From the NCBI GenBank assembly GCA_037892935.1, contig JAYXKI010000002.1, forward strand, positions 2,666,001 through 2,730,000: 64,000 nt of DNA, written 5' to 3'. Source of the stretch: Phlebopus portentosus. Taxonomy: Eukaryota; Basidiomycota; Agaricomycetes; Boletales; Boletinellaceae. The notes beneath the pieces were generated by a model. That model had not been told where the DNA came from. It saw nothing but the letters and a program-made list of their open reading frames with translations, and did no database searches. Below are positions 1-12,300 of the stretch, piece after piece (position 1 is the stretch's first letter; each line of letters starts with the position of its first letter). The translations under genes were made by a program, and so were the position numbers.

Positions 1-960
1 CCTCTTCCACGCAAGGTCACTCCTATTCAAACAAAGTATCAGGATCATCCGCGACTAGTCGGTACGACGGTCTGACCTGGTTAATGTGCTGTCATCAGAA
101 TCAAACACAATCCTCGGAACACCTGGTTGCTTTTCCGGGCAAGTGTTCTCTTTCACAACGATAACACCATCCATTTCACTGAAGCCCTTCGATTTGCAAC
201 GTAGAGATTCCTGACACCGCTTCAAAAACTCCGCCAGTTGGTCATCTGTTAGATGACCTAGACACCACTGACACCATATCACATCGAACCCAGACTCCTT
301 GGAGCGCTCTTCTTCAGGAGGAATATATCCGACACGACCAAGCACGGTCATTTTACCTTCAGATCCAAGCGGTACTCGTGGATCGAGGTCTTGCAAAGTC
401 CCTTGCACGACTGTAACGCTTTTCCTTGACCGAGCCACGCCCTTCCATTCACCGGCGTACTTGTCACGTCTTGATGCTTCCGAGACACTGCGAAACGCTT
501 GCTGAACAAAGTGACTAACAGGTTCAACGAGGACAACATCCGAGACCATATGTAACAGAACGGTCGACGTGACCCGACCAATGCCTGCTCCGACGTCAAG
601 AGCTCGAGTTCGGCGCGTTAATCGCTGGGCCTTGAGTGGTCGTATCGAGGAAGGTACGATTGATAATTCCGGAAGTATGCTTAACAGGAATTGTCGCGAC
701 GAGAGCGCATCGATGCGTGGAAGATTCTGTAGATAGTCGAGCTGATCACATTCCGTAGCATGAGTTGTGCTTCGTAACTCACGCAAGACCCGAATCCTCC
801 TAGAGTCCGTCCATGAAATCAGAGTTAAAGTGATCAAAGTATTAGTTACACAAGGCAACATACCGAGCACTCCGTCCAAAGTAGCTGGCTGTGTGGTCCA
901 GTAGTCAATTCCATCCCTAACGCTTGGCAGTTGTGCATCCATTGAAGAGGAATTTGTCAC
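1..960 (-). CDS. Alpha-N-terminal protein methyltransferase (NTM1/Tae1 family), 3' end cut by window edge
   Basis: SAM-dependent enzyme that methylates the exposed alpha-amino group of proteins starting (Met-)X-Pro-Lys. Exons on the minus strand: 960-864, 799-783 (only 17 nt), 726-77 and 22 to beyond the edge. The introns have GT-AG ends (64, 56 and 54 bp) and the phases close. Family marks are the N-terminal YWTTQPATLDGVLGG block, LPRIDALSSRQFLL, the SAM-binding LDVGAGIGRVT, FDVIWCQWCLGHLTD and VVKEN. The last exon opens with RSDLAWKR, as the family requires. Without the 17-nt exon, which encodes about GFGSC, the VLGG...LPRIDAL block would be broken by intron sequence. The C-terminal 25-30 residues are missing. 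It shares a divergent 328-bp promoter region with the next gene. Family assignment is firm; the substrate is inferred. Confidence 0.9.
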
Positions 961-1288
961 AGTTATAAAGGACTTGAAGTTGTAATGCTTGAGTTGCTAA
1001 GAGTTGGTTTGTCGATTTTGCTACTACACCTCGAGCTTTATATAGAGACCGAACCACAAGAACAAACCCCGGTATTTCGTCAAGAACAGCAGTTCGGCGG
1101 TTCAGATTCAGTAAAAAAACAAAGAAAACAAGACGAAAACTCGTGTGAGGTTTCCTTTCCTGCGGCCCTTCCTTCAAGAAAGACCGATCACGTGGCTGAG
1201 TAATCTCATCAAACGCGTCGCGTCACGTCTCGTCTGTGCACCTTGTTCTCATCACTCCGATCATACCGCAACTCAGCAGGCCACCACC
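961..1288. promoter_or_regulatory. Divergent promoter region between NTM1 and CSM3
   Basis: These 328 bp separate two start codons facing away from each other, so they must hold both promoters. A TATA-like tatatag lies near 1038-1044. No other clear site is seen. Confidence 0.5.
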
Positions 1289-2534
1289 ATGTCTGTCTCG
1301 CTCGATGATATCTGGAATGAGCCCTTGGACTCCCCACAGCCTCCTCCAGGACGTACGAGTCCGGAACTCCATCGCGTCGATGACGAAGACGAGGAGGAAA
1401 ATGTGTATCGACCGGCTAAGCGTCGGCGGTCGTCGTTGTTTCTCGAAGGCTCAGATGACGAAAATGAAGAAGCTCCGAGGGAATCGTCTGCTCGAAAAGA
1501 TCAGTCGCGACCAGACATCGATGCGCTTTTTGAGGATCTTGAAGAACCATCAGAACGAAGGTCATCTAGAACCTCGAAGCCTTTCAACCTTGCCTCTCTC
1601 CGAAAAGACGCGCAAGCTCGCGCAGAGAAGGAAGCTCCGAAGAGCTCGCACCCTGAGTATGCAGTGCAGTCAAGTTCGCCTCCTCATAACGGAATCGATG
1701 GACAACGCAGTGCATTCGCTACTGACGAAGCTAGCGCGAATAAAAGACGTCAGCTTCCAAAATTAGACGAAGAGAGACTTTTGGGCAAGGAAGGATTCTC
1801 TGCACTTATCCAAGCATGCAGAGAATTCAAGCCGAAAGGAAAGGGTCATGAGGTAAGGATTTCCTGTTCGGCAGCAATGTGCGTATCGATTGAACACATG
1901 TTTCAGTTAGCAGACTTGAACCGACTATTCTCTCTGTATCAATTCTGGGCTCACAAGCTCTACCCGAAAACTCAGTTCAGTGATACAGTCAATCGAATCG
2001 AGAAGCTATGTCACTCGAAGCGCATGCATGTACATATGCTCGTGCATTTCCACTCCTACTCATGCACTTATCTTATTTATCTACTAGTCTGCCCTACTTG
2101 GCTGGCGGGACGAATTCCATGGTACGATCAACGGGAAGAAATTCTCGGAAGACGAGGATATAGACATGCACTCCGACAATGATGTCGCTAGCGGAGACGA
2201 AGAGCGACGTAGACGTGACGAAGAGGATGTATTCGGCCCTCGTCGAGAGAACACAGCCGCATCATTACACGCAAGCTCTTCGTGTGCATCTTCAGTGGCT
2301 CCAGAACCTCCAATATCGCGGCCGCCGAGTTCCGTTCCAGGATTCAGAGGCGATTTGGCAATGGCGGATGATGATGATCCATTTGACATTGATGCTTTAC
2401 TCCAGCAGGAGGAAGAGATGAGACGGGAAACAAATGCACCGGCTTCTATCTCGGTACAGACGAAGGGAGGAGACGCCGGGCGTGATTTTACCTTTGACGA
2501 AGACGAGGAGGCGCTCTGGGAGATGATGATGTAG
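1289..2534 (+). CDS. CSM3: Replication fork protection component Csm3/Swi3 (TIPIN family)
   Basis: Partner of Tof1/Swi1 in the fork-protection complex that stabilises stalled replication forks and supports the S-phase checkpoint in the nucleus. Exons 1289-1852, 1907-2029 and 2088-2534 (introns of 54 and 58 bp, GT-AG) give about 377 residues. The Swi3 domain (about residues 155-255) is clear: LPKLDEERLLGKEGF, FKPKGKGHE, ADLNRLFSLYQFWAHKLYPK and EKLCHSKRMH, followed after splicing by GWRDEFHGTINGKKF. The N-terminus is acidic with a basic AKRRRSS patch, a likely nuclear signal. The C-terminus is acidic and ends EEALWEMMM. The start is the ATG in a CCACCATG context. Earlier in-frame Met codons lack family similarity. 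Confidence 0.93.
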
Positions 2535-3714
2535 GCGGAGCAGATCGGGTGATACTTGGCTTTCGGAGACTGCCGTGCTGTGATCTATTTTTACTACAGC
2601 TCTTCTCCCAGTCAAATCAGTGACCAGAATCCCGGGGCAGCGTGTAGTCGTCGCTGTGATTCCACTGGGTCCAAAACGATTGTTCACTTCGGATGGAATA
2701 TAAAAAATCTCAGCATCATTTAGCGTCTTGCATGCCCTAAGGACACGAGACCTAGTGAATGCATGACATTGAATTGACCTTAAGCTAAGCGGTGGAAGCA
2801 AAGCGTTGTTAGAACAAGCAATTACAGGAGGATTTAATGCGGATTTAAAGATCAGATTAAAGCCTTGTTGTCAGGTAAAAAATCAAAAGAAAGTGCTGAC
2901 CATCCACAGTCTGAATGGACGGACCCGGCCTTGAAGGAGAAAAAGATCAAGCAATAAGCTCTAGTTATCCAAAGAAAGACAGAAAGGTTCGGAACATGTC
3001 GGAAAGTCAAAACTCTTAAGAAGGTTGAAAGCATTGGATTTCACTCTTGCAGTAGTCTTGCAGTCCTTCTTTCTCTTGATGACGATGCTTGTTCATGTAT
3101 ATCACCGCCTAAGACCCGCGAGAGTCCGAGATATGGCGCACCGTAGGAAGAGAATTCCGATTCCTGAAGGACCGGCTTTCCTATCCAATGCAACGAACAA
3201 GGTCCGGAAAAATGATGCGGGGTAAAAGAAGCCCTCGAAATCGGGGGAAGTCTCAATCGCCGGCATCTGATGTTATCCAAGGCTATCATTGGCCCACCTA
3301 GGTCTGGCCGAGAAAATCCTCGGTTGAATCAATTGAGGTGGGTGAAGTCTCGCAAGGAGGGACTACTTAGGAGCTCAGAGGGCAGACGTATCACTAATAG
3401 TATTTGATTTACTTCCCAGGACCCCGTCTGCGAAACTTGGAATGCGGGGTAGTTGTGTACCTGTACAAGTGAAGATAGGGAGTGGACTTATCGGGAGTGA
3501 TCGGAAAGTCACGTTTTCCCAGAGGACCAAGGGATACTTTCATCGGCTAAGATACGGACCGTAAGCTGCTTTTCTGGTTGAGTATTTAACCAGCTCGTGC
3601 CAAATGGCTCGGCCGGATTACTGCTCTGTTCTCCACACTAACGTGGGGTGGGATTGATAAACAGGTCTCTTTGACCTTTCCTTCTCCTTTCATTTCTTCT
3701 CTAGACCTTGAAGC
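2535..3714. other. Intergenic; promoter of the CoA-transferase gene at the right end
   Basis: No convincing gene is visible on either strand in these 1.18 kb. A TATA-like tatttaa lies at 3583-3589. A pyrimidine-rich tract at about 3664-3707 runs up to the start codon at 3715, as is common before fungal starts. Confidence 0.5.
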
Positions 3715-5708
3715 ATGTTGGCTACACTAGCTTACCGTCAGCCCGCCAAAATTGCCATTAGGGCAGATACCCGACTCCTGCGACTCCAGGTCGTCCCAAA
3801 TACCACCCTTCGCTCACGCGTGATCCTTCGCGGCGCTGCGTCGGCCTCTATTCCCAAGACATCCAAAGTATGGCCTTCGGCCGATGAAGCTGTTAAGGAT
3901 GTGAAGTCGGGGTCGATCATCCTCTGTGGAGGTGCGTACTCTTTCGTGTTCTCCGTACGTGCCTGACCTGCATATGTTACTCGCTAGGATTTGGACTCTG
4001 CGGGGTCCCTGGTACGTCTATCTGTGTTCATTGTCTCGACACTTGGGAGCTTATTTTTCTATTATCCAGACACCTTGATACATGCACTTGCAGAGCGACC
4101 TGAAGTCAAGAATTTAACTGCAGTTTCGAATAATGCTGGTGTCGGTGAAAAAGGCCTCGGAAAGCTCGTGCACACGGGTCAGATCCGGAAAATGATGCTG
4201 TCGTATCTCGGAGGGTGAGCTCTTCGTTGGACACAGTTCACGCATCAACTGATATCATTATTTTAGCAACAAATACTTCGAGAAGCTGTATCTTACGGGC
4301 AAGATCGGCCTGGAGCTTGTCCCTCAAGGAACTCTTGTTGAGCGTATACGAGCTCATGGAGCTGGAATTCCTGCATTCTTCACTCCCACTGGATCATCGA
4401 CAGCAGTCGAGCGGGGTGCGATCCCAATAAAATACAAAGATGGCGGTCCTGAATTCGGGATTGAAGAGCCAGGACATGGCAAAGAAGTCCGGGTGTTCAA
4501 CGGGAAGCGCTACGTAATGGAGCCAGCTCTCGCCGGTGACGTCGCTTTTGTTAGAGCATGGAAGGCTGATGAGGCCGGAAATACGATATTCAGGTACATT
4601 TATCCTAATCAGATTTTAACCTATCGGTCCCTGACATCTTTCCAGGTACACTCAGAATAACTACAACGGCGTCGCTGCAAAGAACGCGACCCTCACAATA
4701 GTTGAGGTACGTTTTCTTCTTCTCGTGCTGTACGTAACTCATGAGATGAAATCACGGCAGGCCGAAGAGATTGTTCCAATTGGCTCTCTAGAGCCGAATA
4801 ATATACATGTGCCTGGAGTCTATGTGAACCGTGTTGTGAAAGCTACCATGCCAAAGGAGATTGAGATCCTAACACTAAGAAGAGACGAGAATACTCCACC
4901 GCCGTCTCCAGGTGAGTCCGCGAAGCAACAAGCTCGCGAGACTCGTGAACGTATCGCGAAGCGCGCCGCGAAAGAGCTCAAGAATGGGTACTACGTTAAT
5001 CTCGGCGTCGGAATGCCGACTCTGGTGACAGAGTTCCTTGAGCCAGGCGTCCACATCTGGCTCCAGAGCGAGAATGGTATCTTAGGAATGGGTCCTCTAC
5101 CGACGAAGGACCAGGTAGACCCAGATATCATCAATGCTGGCAAGGAGACTGTTACTCTACTGCCTGGTGCAGCTACATTCGGTAAGATTGTCTGCTAGTT
5201 CAGTCGATAAATCAATTTTGACGAGAAATTATCATTCAGACTCGGCCGAATCATTCGCCATGATTCGTGGTGGTCACATGGATGTCTCGATCCTTGGTGT
5301 AAGTGAAGGCTTTCTTCCATATAATGCATTCATTTACTGTATTTCAAGGCCCTCCAATGCTCGTCCAAGGGCGATCTCGCCAACTTTATGGTCCCAGGGA
5401 AAATGGTCAAGGGTATCGGCGGTGCAATGGATCTAGTCTCGAATCCTGAAAAGACGAAGATCATGGTAGTCATGGAACATACCGCGAGGGACGGCACCCC
5501 GAAACTACTGGACGAATGTACCTTGCCTCTGACAGGCGCAAGTTGCGTGAGCATGATTGTGACGGACCTCGCTGTTTTCACTATCGACCGTGCGCTCGGC
5601 AGGATGGCGCTCATCGAGTTGCAGCCTGGTGTGACACTCGAAGAGGTGAAAGCGAAGACACCGGCGACGTTTACTGTTGCAGACGATCTAAAAGAGGCGA
5701 AGCTATAG
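3715..5708 (+). CDS. Succinyl-CoA:3-ketoacid CoA-transferase, mitochondrial (SCOT)
   Basis: Transfers CoA from succinyl-CoA to acetoacetate, the first committed step of ketone-body use in mitochondria. Eight exons: 3715-3931, 3988-4011 (24 nt), 4070-4214, 4267-4593, 4646-4706, 4761-5181, 5240-5298 and 5349-5708. All introns are 50-58 bp GT-AG and the total is 537 residues, near the family length of about 520. The first 40 residues are rich in Arg, Ser and Ala, like a mitochondrial presequence. Subunit A signatures include GGFGLCGVPDTLI, split over the 24-nt exon, and LSYLGGNKYFEKLYLTGKI. Subunit B shows VNLGVGMPTLV and SENGILGMG, whose Glu (about residue 362) is the catalytic glutamate. The C-terminal IVTDLAVF and VADDLKEAKL also fit. 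No lesion is seen. Confidence 0.96.
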
Positions 5709-6417
5709 TCTCCCGGATAGGCTATTTCGCTGATTTGATGCCGTAGTGCGGCTCATGCGGGAGACTGCGGAGTCGTGATGGAAGTAGTTCGTTCTGATGA
5801 CCTGTTCTGAAGGGCCAGCACTTGTATTTACTTAGACACTGCAATTGATTGATTTATTGTCTTTCAAAATCAAAATATATCATTGTCTGAAAAGAGAAAA
5901 TGTACATAAAGGATATGATTATTATAATTTAAAAACTAGTCTGTATGTACTTAGAGGGACTGGGTCCTCGTTTCCTCTGTCTTTGTGTTGCGGCAAGTAA
6001 GTGACCTAGATATGACCGGATGGGCCGCCGAACAGATCCGGAACCACTCCCGGAACCACTTGAGTGATTAGGTATCCATATCTTCGATTTTAACCTTCGG
6101 TCTCATGCCTGTAGAACCAAAACTGTTCATATATATGCACTTTGGCAAATCAGCCAGTGGATGCGAGAGTAGGTAAATACACTAAAGGCATCAAACACCC
6201 CTTTCGTACATAAAATTTCTCGGCAAAAATATTTTGAACTTGTCACAAATCAGCTTACGTGATGTGATAGCAGTGATTCTCCTCTTTCAGGGTCACAGAG
6301 GACCAGCTGCGTTGGGCGCCGACGTTCGTTCTGAATGAACAACGCGATTGAGGAAGGACGTCGACCCCACCAATTCCCTATTTTCCCTCAAGCGAACAGT
6401 CCAGGCCTCCCCTATCC
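5709..6417. other. Intergenic: 3' region of SCOT and promoter of KNR4
   Basis: An AT-rich stretch at about 5840-5940 probably holds the SCOT polyadenylation region. The rest is unremarkable. No gene is seen. Confidence 0.5.
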
Positions 6418-8741
6418 ATGATGGGCTGGCTCTCAAACCTGTTTTCGTCGAGCTCAGCAAACGCCAGCGCACGACGGAAGATGGCATTGTCTACCCACAA
6501 TGCTTTCTCCTTGCCAACCTCCTCGCCCCTCACCGCCTCACATCCTGATTCATCCGCGCGCCTAAGTCCTGACGGAATCGATGTCGAAATGATGACGCCC
6601 TCTTCATCGACTTACGCATACCCTCCGCCCGTCAGTCCGACGACGTATGATTATGTCCCAAGGCAGAAGTACGTCAATTCACGTTCATGGGTTCATCGTC
6701 ACTCTGGTTCAGTGAACTCACCCCTTTTAGCGGCAGAATACTATCATCGCAGTCAAGACAGTCTTCATTATTGCCTTTGCATAACAACAGGACTTTGTCA
6801 CCGCTTCCACCATACCCGTCTTTGGAGCAGACTTGGGCTCGTCTACAGAGATGGCTCTCAAGAGAATACCCTGAGCTCGGCGATACGCTAAACTACGGAA
6901 TACTACCTCAAGATTTGGCCGAAATAGAAATGGCGCTTGGTGTCTCTTTGCCAGTGCCTGTCCGAGAATCATACCTCATTGTTGACGGGCAGGAAGCGGA
7001 GTCATCAGCGGGCTGTTCGGAAGGATTGTTTTTCGGGCTGCATTTCCTGCCACTCGAAGACGTACTCGAAGAATGGCGTTTCTGGCGTGAGGTTGATAAC
7101 GATCCGGCAACCGGTGCGAACTCTCGGCTAAAGGAGGTCATGAACTCGATTCCACCGGGCTACGTGCGAAGAGCGTATTCGCAACGCGGTTGGATACCAC
7201 TTGTCACAGATAAGACCGGTAATTACCTTGGTGTGGATTTGAATCCTGATGAAAACGGCGCAGTAGGGCAGGTAATTGTCTTTGGTCGTGACTTTGATAC
7301 GAAGGTTGTGATGTGGAGAGGTGATGGTGCAGCTGGCTGGGCGACTTGGTTGGCCGGCTTCGCAGACGATTTAGAAAACGGCGACGGTTTCGACCTTGGA
7401 CATGCGAGTGATGGAAGCGAAGGCTCAGAAGATGACATCGGTTATGAAAGCTACTTCTTCGATGGAAGTGCCAGGGCGAAGGGCGAGGGTGCAGACGCTG
7501 GTGCTGGTATGCGTCTTACGGGCGAATATCATGGATGGAGTGTTTTGGAAGCTTGGGCCGATAAAGTGTGAAAAATGGCAACAAGCAGGTCTATTACCTC
7601 CTTCTCCGAAGGCAAAAGCTAAGGTAAAAATTGTTTTACATTACGGTCATGACGTATTCATTAATCGTCGGATTAGGCTGCTCAGCATGGTCTGGGAGTC
7701 CTTGATCTCGCTGCTGCTTCATCAAGTTCTGGCGCTGAGGTTCCAATACCCGTTATGAGTAGCGGAGGGGAGCGCTATGACGATCAAGCGACGCCAACGG
7801 CCGCGTTGACGGATATGACCAATAGGACTGGTTCGAATATCAACTCGATTAAACCGCCCCCTCCGTTGCCTACCATTTCTGTCACGAGACCGCCTGTGCC
7901 TCGCCCTGTTGAGCTTCCTTCTCCTCAAGATTTCCAATCTCCCTCTCCGACAGATTCGAGAGGAACCTCATTCGACAGTGACCTTGAACGAGGTCGACAG
8001 TATTCGCTTGACGAGGTTGTTCATCCTCTAAGTGGTGCTTCCGTTGCTGTCAAGCCGCCATCTCCCGTTACTCCTACTGCGCGGCGGCCGAAAGATTCCG
8101 TTTCCACTATAAAGGAAGCAACATTGGTTCAAATATCCCTTGACGAGCCAAGTCAGGAGAAAACGTCTGCGGATGTCTCTGACCTACTTCAGGGAAACGA
8201 TGATGATGCTGTGACCGTTGCTCCATTAGAACCAGTTTCTACACCTGTTGGTGAATCCAAGCCGATACTTGAAGACCTAGTGAAGGATACTGCCGTCATT
8301 TCCGCATCTTCTGCCGATGTAGGATCTATACCTTTGGCTGAGAAACCCGCTGAGGTGAGCAAAGCGGCCGAGCCAACGAAGCCGGAAGTCGGTCTCGAGG
8401 AAGCAGGGCCAAAAGCGCCGACGACTGACGGTGTAGCTCCCGAGGAGGTGCACGAGGCTGAGGAAGCCGCTGAGAAAACGATTCGGCTCGTTGGAAGCGG
8501 AGGATCTGTCGGTGCCATTTCTTCTGAGCCAGAACCTATCACAGAGAATGATCCAGCTGAAGCTGCGTCGCTTTCGTCTGACGCTTCTGCTCGTAACTCT
8601 ACGGACGTCGAATCCACGAAGGGCGTCAAAGGTGCGAAGCACGAAAAGAAGAAAAGCTTGACGCAGGACTTGAAGCGAATGAGCAAGTTCGGTGGATCGA
8701 AGCGAAGAACGGACTCGAAAGAGAATGTAGGTGCTCCATGA
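6418..8741 (+). CDS. KNR4: Smi1/Knr4-type cell-wall synthesis regulator (frame breaks at 7563-7575)
   Basis: Knr4/Smi1 proteins coordinate cell-wall glucan synthesis with the Slt2 MAP kinase pathway. Exons: 6418-6668, 6731-7623 (acceptor at 6712 is an alternative) and 7677-8741, about 736 residues. The start gives MGWLSNLF, typical of fungal Knr4. The SMI1/KNR4 domain runs from SLEQTWARLQRWLSREYPEL through GLFFGLHFLPLEDV to WRGDGAAGWATWLAGFADDL. The C-terminal third is disordered and ends in a Lys-rich tail. After EAWADK the frame hits TGA at 7570-7572, yet KWQQAGLLPPSP continues in another frame. Adding one A in the AAA at 7563-7565 and one in the AAAAA at 7571-7575 restores one frame. The break is therefore probably a sequence error rather than the true C-terminus. 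Confidence 0.85.
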
Positions 8742-9387
8742 GGAGGCCTAACCTGTGCGGACGCTGTACAGTTATAATTTCCAACTATTTTGGCGCCGAC
8801 TCATAATGCTTTGTTGTTCGTTCGTTTGACCCTCACTCGTTCTTCTCGTTTTCTTCTATATATATTGCAGATTCCCTGTTCCACTGCATACATTGAACTT
8901 TTTTCCCTTTCATCGTTCCTTCATCACTTCCATTTCACATGTACCGATGCATACTAGCTTTCTTTTCTTTCTTTTCTGTTCGATACCCAATAGTACTCAC
9001 ACTTTGCTATATCAGCAGGAGAAACCGTAGTAACTCGATAGTAGACAGATTTTTTTCTAAAACTGAAATTCACGAATTGGCTCTCATTGCCTTATGCGGT
9101 AATATGGTCCCACCCTTCAGGCCACCCAAGTTTCAAAGTCACGATCTCGATCGCTGACGGTGAGACGTTCATCTCGACATCGCTGTTTCTTGTAGGTATC
9201 CATGCACATACGAAAACCAAGCGTCTCTGAAAAAAATACCTCTGTATTCAGATATTGAAGGCCGCGAATAAAAGAGTGGTTAGAAATCCGCCAATCGACG
9301 TGACTTGCACAACTGAGCCACAGGACCAGCTGGTCAGTGTGCCGCCCCTTAACGTAACGGAACTCGCGCCAAGGGACGGTTACCTGA
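8742..9387. other. Intergenic between KNR4 and EAF1
   Basis: Contains a pyrimidine-rich, AT-rich stretch (8780-8990), probably the KNR4 3' region, then the EAF1 upstream region. No gene is seen on either strand. Confidence 0.5.
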
Positions 9388-12300
9388 ATGTCGACGATAG
9401 CCATTGATGATGCACGCCAGCGCCTCGTAGATGAGATGCTCATAGAGCTACAGTGAGTTCGCCTCCGAGCACTGCTTCTTTATTGTTCATTTGTTTGTTC
9501 GTGTGATCTGATCCGCGTATCCCGACTCTCCCTGCTTGTTTCGCTCCTTTTCATTTTAGAGGGCTCAGCGATCGACGGAAAGACCTGCTACGCGAAATGT
9601 TTCATCTAATGCGCCACGCTGAAGGCTCCAGACCGTCGAATCCGCCCGAACTAGACTATGATGCTGAGGCAGAGAAGATGGAACAGTTCTTGGAGCGGTT
9701 TGACCTTCAAAAGAAGTACGTTTCTACTATTTCTTCGGAGAATGAAATGTTCTCACTTCTGTAAATCCACGCAGTCCCGATACGGGCTCTATACTTGACC
9801 TCGAGCTCCCCGAACTGGTATTGCAGATAGATCATTCGAGAGAATCGTTTCTCGTTGTTGCTGAAGAGGAACCTGGGCCAAACCTCTCAACGGGTTCAGG
9901 TGTACTGAAGGATGCGGAGAATGAAGAGGAAGACTTGCAGTATCCCACTACCTCTCCCGTTTCATCACGTACACATCAGCCAAAGGACTCTGCGGAGGAC
10001 GAGGCTATGGACGTGGACGTAGACGTGCCGATTGAAGTAGACGAGGCTTCACCGCCGCAAGAGCGAGAAGAGACTCCGGTTAATGTGGAAGATGATGAAG
10101 TATCCGAACCACGGACGCCTCCTAGGACAAGAGTGAGCTTGCGGACAACCTCTCCCATTGCACCGCGACGGCGAAAACGTCGAAGGTCGACAGCATCCGA
10201 GGAAAATGACCTTATTGAAGAAATTGACAGGTTTCGTGAAACTCCTTATGAAGCTCGACAGACGCGATCGAAGTCAAGGAAGGTCACACCCCCTCCACCT
10301 GAGGATGAAGACAGGGATGAACTTGATATCATTTCTATTTCTTCTCCTCCCACACTCTCGCCAGTTCCTCCTCCACGGCGCCGCACATCACCACGGCATC
10401 TTCTTCCTCGGCTAGTCCAGCCTGAAGTCGTGCCTACGATTGAAGAGGTGGTTCATGATGAACCCATAGAGCCGCACGAGGCTGAAGTTGAGGAACAACC
10501 TTCCGAAACCATTGAGGTCGTCGAAGAGAAACTCCTCCCGGAGAGCAGTTCGTTCCCCCTAGTCCTTCTACTCCATCCGTCCATTCACCACAGAGATCGC
10601 CTTCAGTCCAACGTATCCCTTCTGAACCGCGGGACATTATTCGTGCGCCAAGACCTAAGGGACCTCAGATCGTCGATACGACACCGCTTACTCCCCCCAG
10701 ATCCCCACCTCCACCAATTGTGATAGAACTTCCTCTTCGCCAGCCAGAGAAGCCCGTTTTTAGCTTTGCGAAACCCCCGGCGCAACAGAACAATGAACCT
10801 CAGGTCAAAACGGAGAACGAGCCCTCACTTCCATCGTCGGAGCCGGAACGTGTCCGCTCTCATGCTCTCGAATTGAAATTAGCAAGGAGGTCTGCCTTCC
10901 ATTATTCATTACCTCCGTTGTCCGCTCTCCCATCAGAGTTTAATCGAAAGGGGAAACCAAGCAAGTCACGCAAGAAGGATAGAGACAGAAGCGGTTCAGA
11001 CTCAGGAAGGAAAGACGACTGGGTTCCTCTCGGTATGGGGAAGTGGGCTGCTCTGCTCATGGCGAGCCCTACATATAGAAGACTATCCCGAGCAACGAAG
11101 TGCGTCACTACCAGGGAGTGGAATGTAAGTGGATTTCCTTGCCGGAGAATGATGTGAAATAATGTGTGTGCTTGTAGACGGCCTCGACGGAGCTGAAGTT
11201 AATTCGCACATTTGAGCGTATAGATGTGCTAAAAGGCCTGGGCAAATGGAGCTTTCGCCAACTTAAAAAGCAACGTGTGGGTGCAGGACTTGTGAAGACG
11301 CATTGGGATTACCTTATGGATGAGATGGTGATAGTCTTACTTATTGCAGCCTTTTCTCATAGATCTGACTTCCCGCTGATTAGAAATGGATGCAAGTAGA
11401 CTTCCGGGAGGAGAGACGTTGGAAGCTGGCATTGGCTTACGAGCTTGCTCTTTCTGTCCAGGAGTGGCATGCGGCCGGTTCAAGTGAGGAACGCATCAGG
11501 TTGGGCATCTGTGCACGATGGCGAAGACCGGAGCCGTTAGAATTGGAACCAATCGATGACAGCCAAGCCATGGAAGTCGACATTATTCCACCTCCAGAAC
11601 CTGACGATGAAGATCACAATGTACCTCATCAGGAGGACATGGAAGTCGATAAAGCTCCCACTTCTCCAAGTGACAACGAGGAAGAAGTCGAAGATCAACG
11701 AGCCGTCAACGCTGCTCTGATCCCAGACAGTCGTGTTACTGACGCTATCGAAGACGCTCATCAACCATTCTCTGTCCCGGATGCGACCGAAGCTCCCTCC
11801 TTTACGATGAAGCTAGAAGAAGTGGAAGATGCTGACGCTCTCCATCTTGCCGCTGCGGTGAACGACGGCGAGAATGACCTAAATTCTCTCCAACCTGCTC
11901 GAGATTCGATAGTTCCTTGGGCGGATCTATCAAAGACGGAGGCGATGGACGCATCACAGGCTCTCAAGGAGAATTCTCAGAATCCGCTTATGCACTCTCA
12001 GCCCACACCAGAAGCTTGTCAGGTTGAACCGAAGAGTTTGTTGACACCGGAGCAGACGAAAGTCTTGCGTTCATCGATCCTATCGCTTTCTGAGCAAGCA
12101 TTACTCGTCAGCATGGATCAGCTAGTTCCCATCTCAGACGAAGAGCTTATGAAATCACTGGCCCCAGAAGGGGACTCTCCGGGGGCGCATCTGAGTTTCG
12201 ATTTGACAACTGTCTTCCCGGAGCTCCAGCCTTTCTCGATGCTTGATGTTCCAAACTCCGAAATTGTCGGTAACAATTCAGATGGAAAGAAAAGGAATGA

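Noticed and set aside
8189..8686. 165-codon ORF on the minus strand
   Set aside because: Lies opposite the disordered KNR4 C-terminus; Ser/Ala-rich low complexity with no family similarity.
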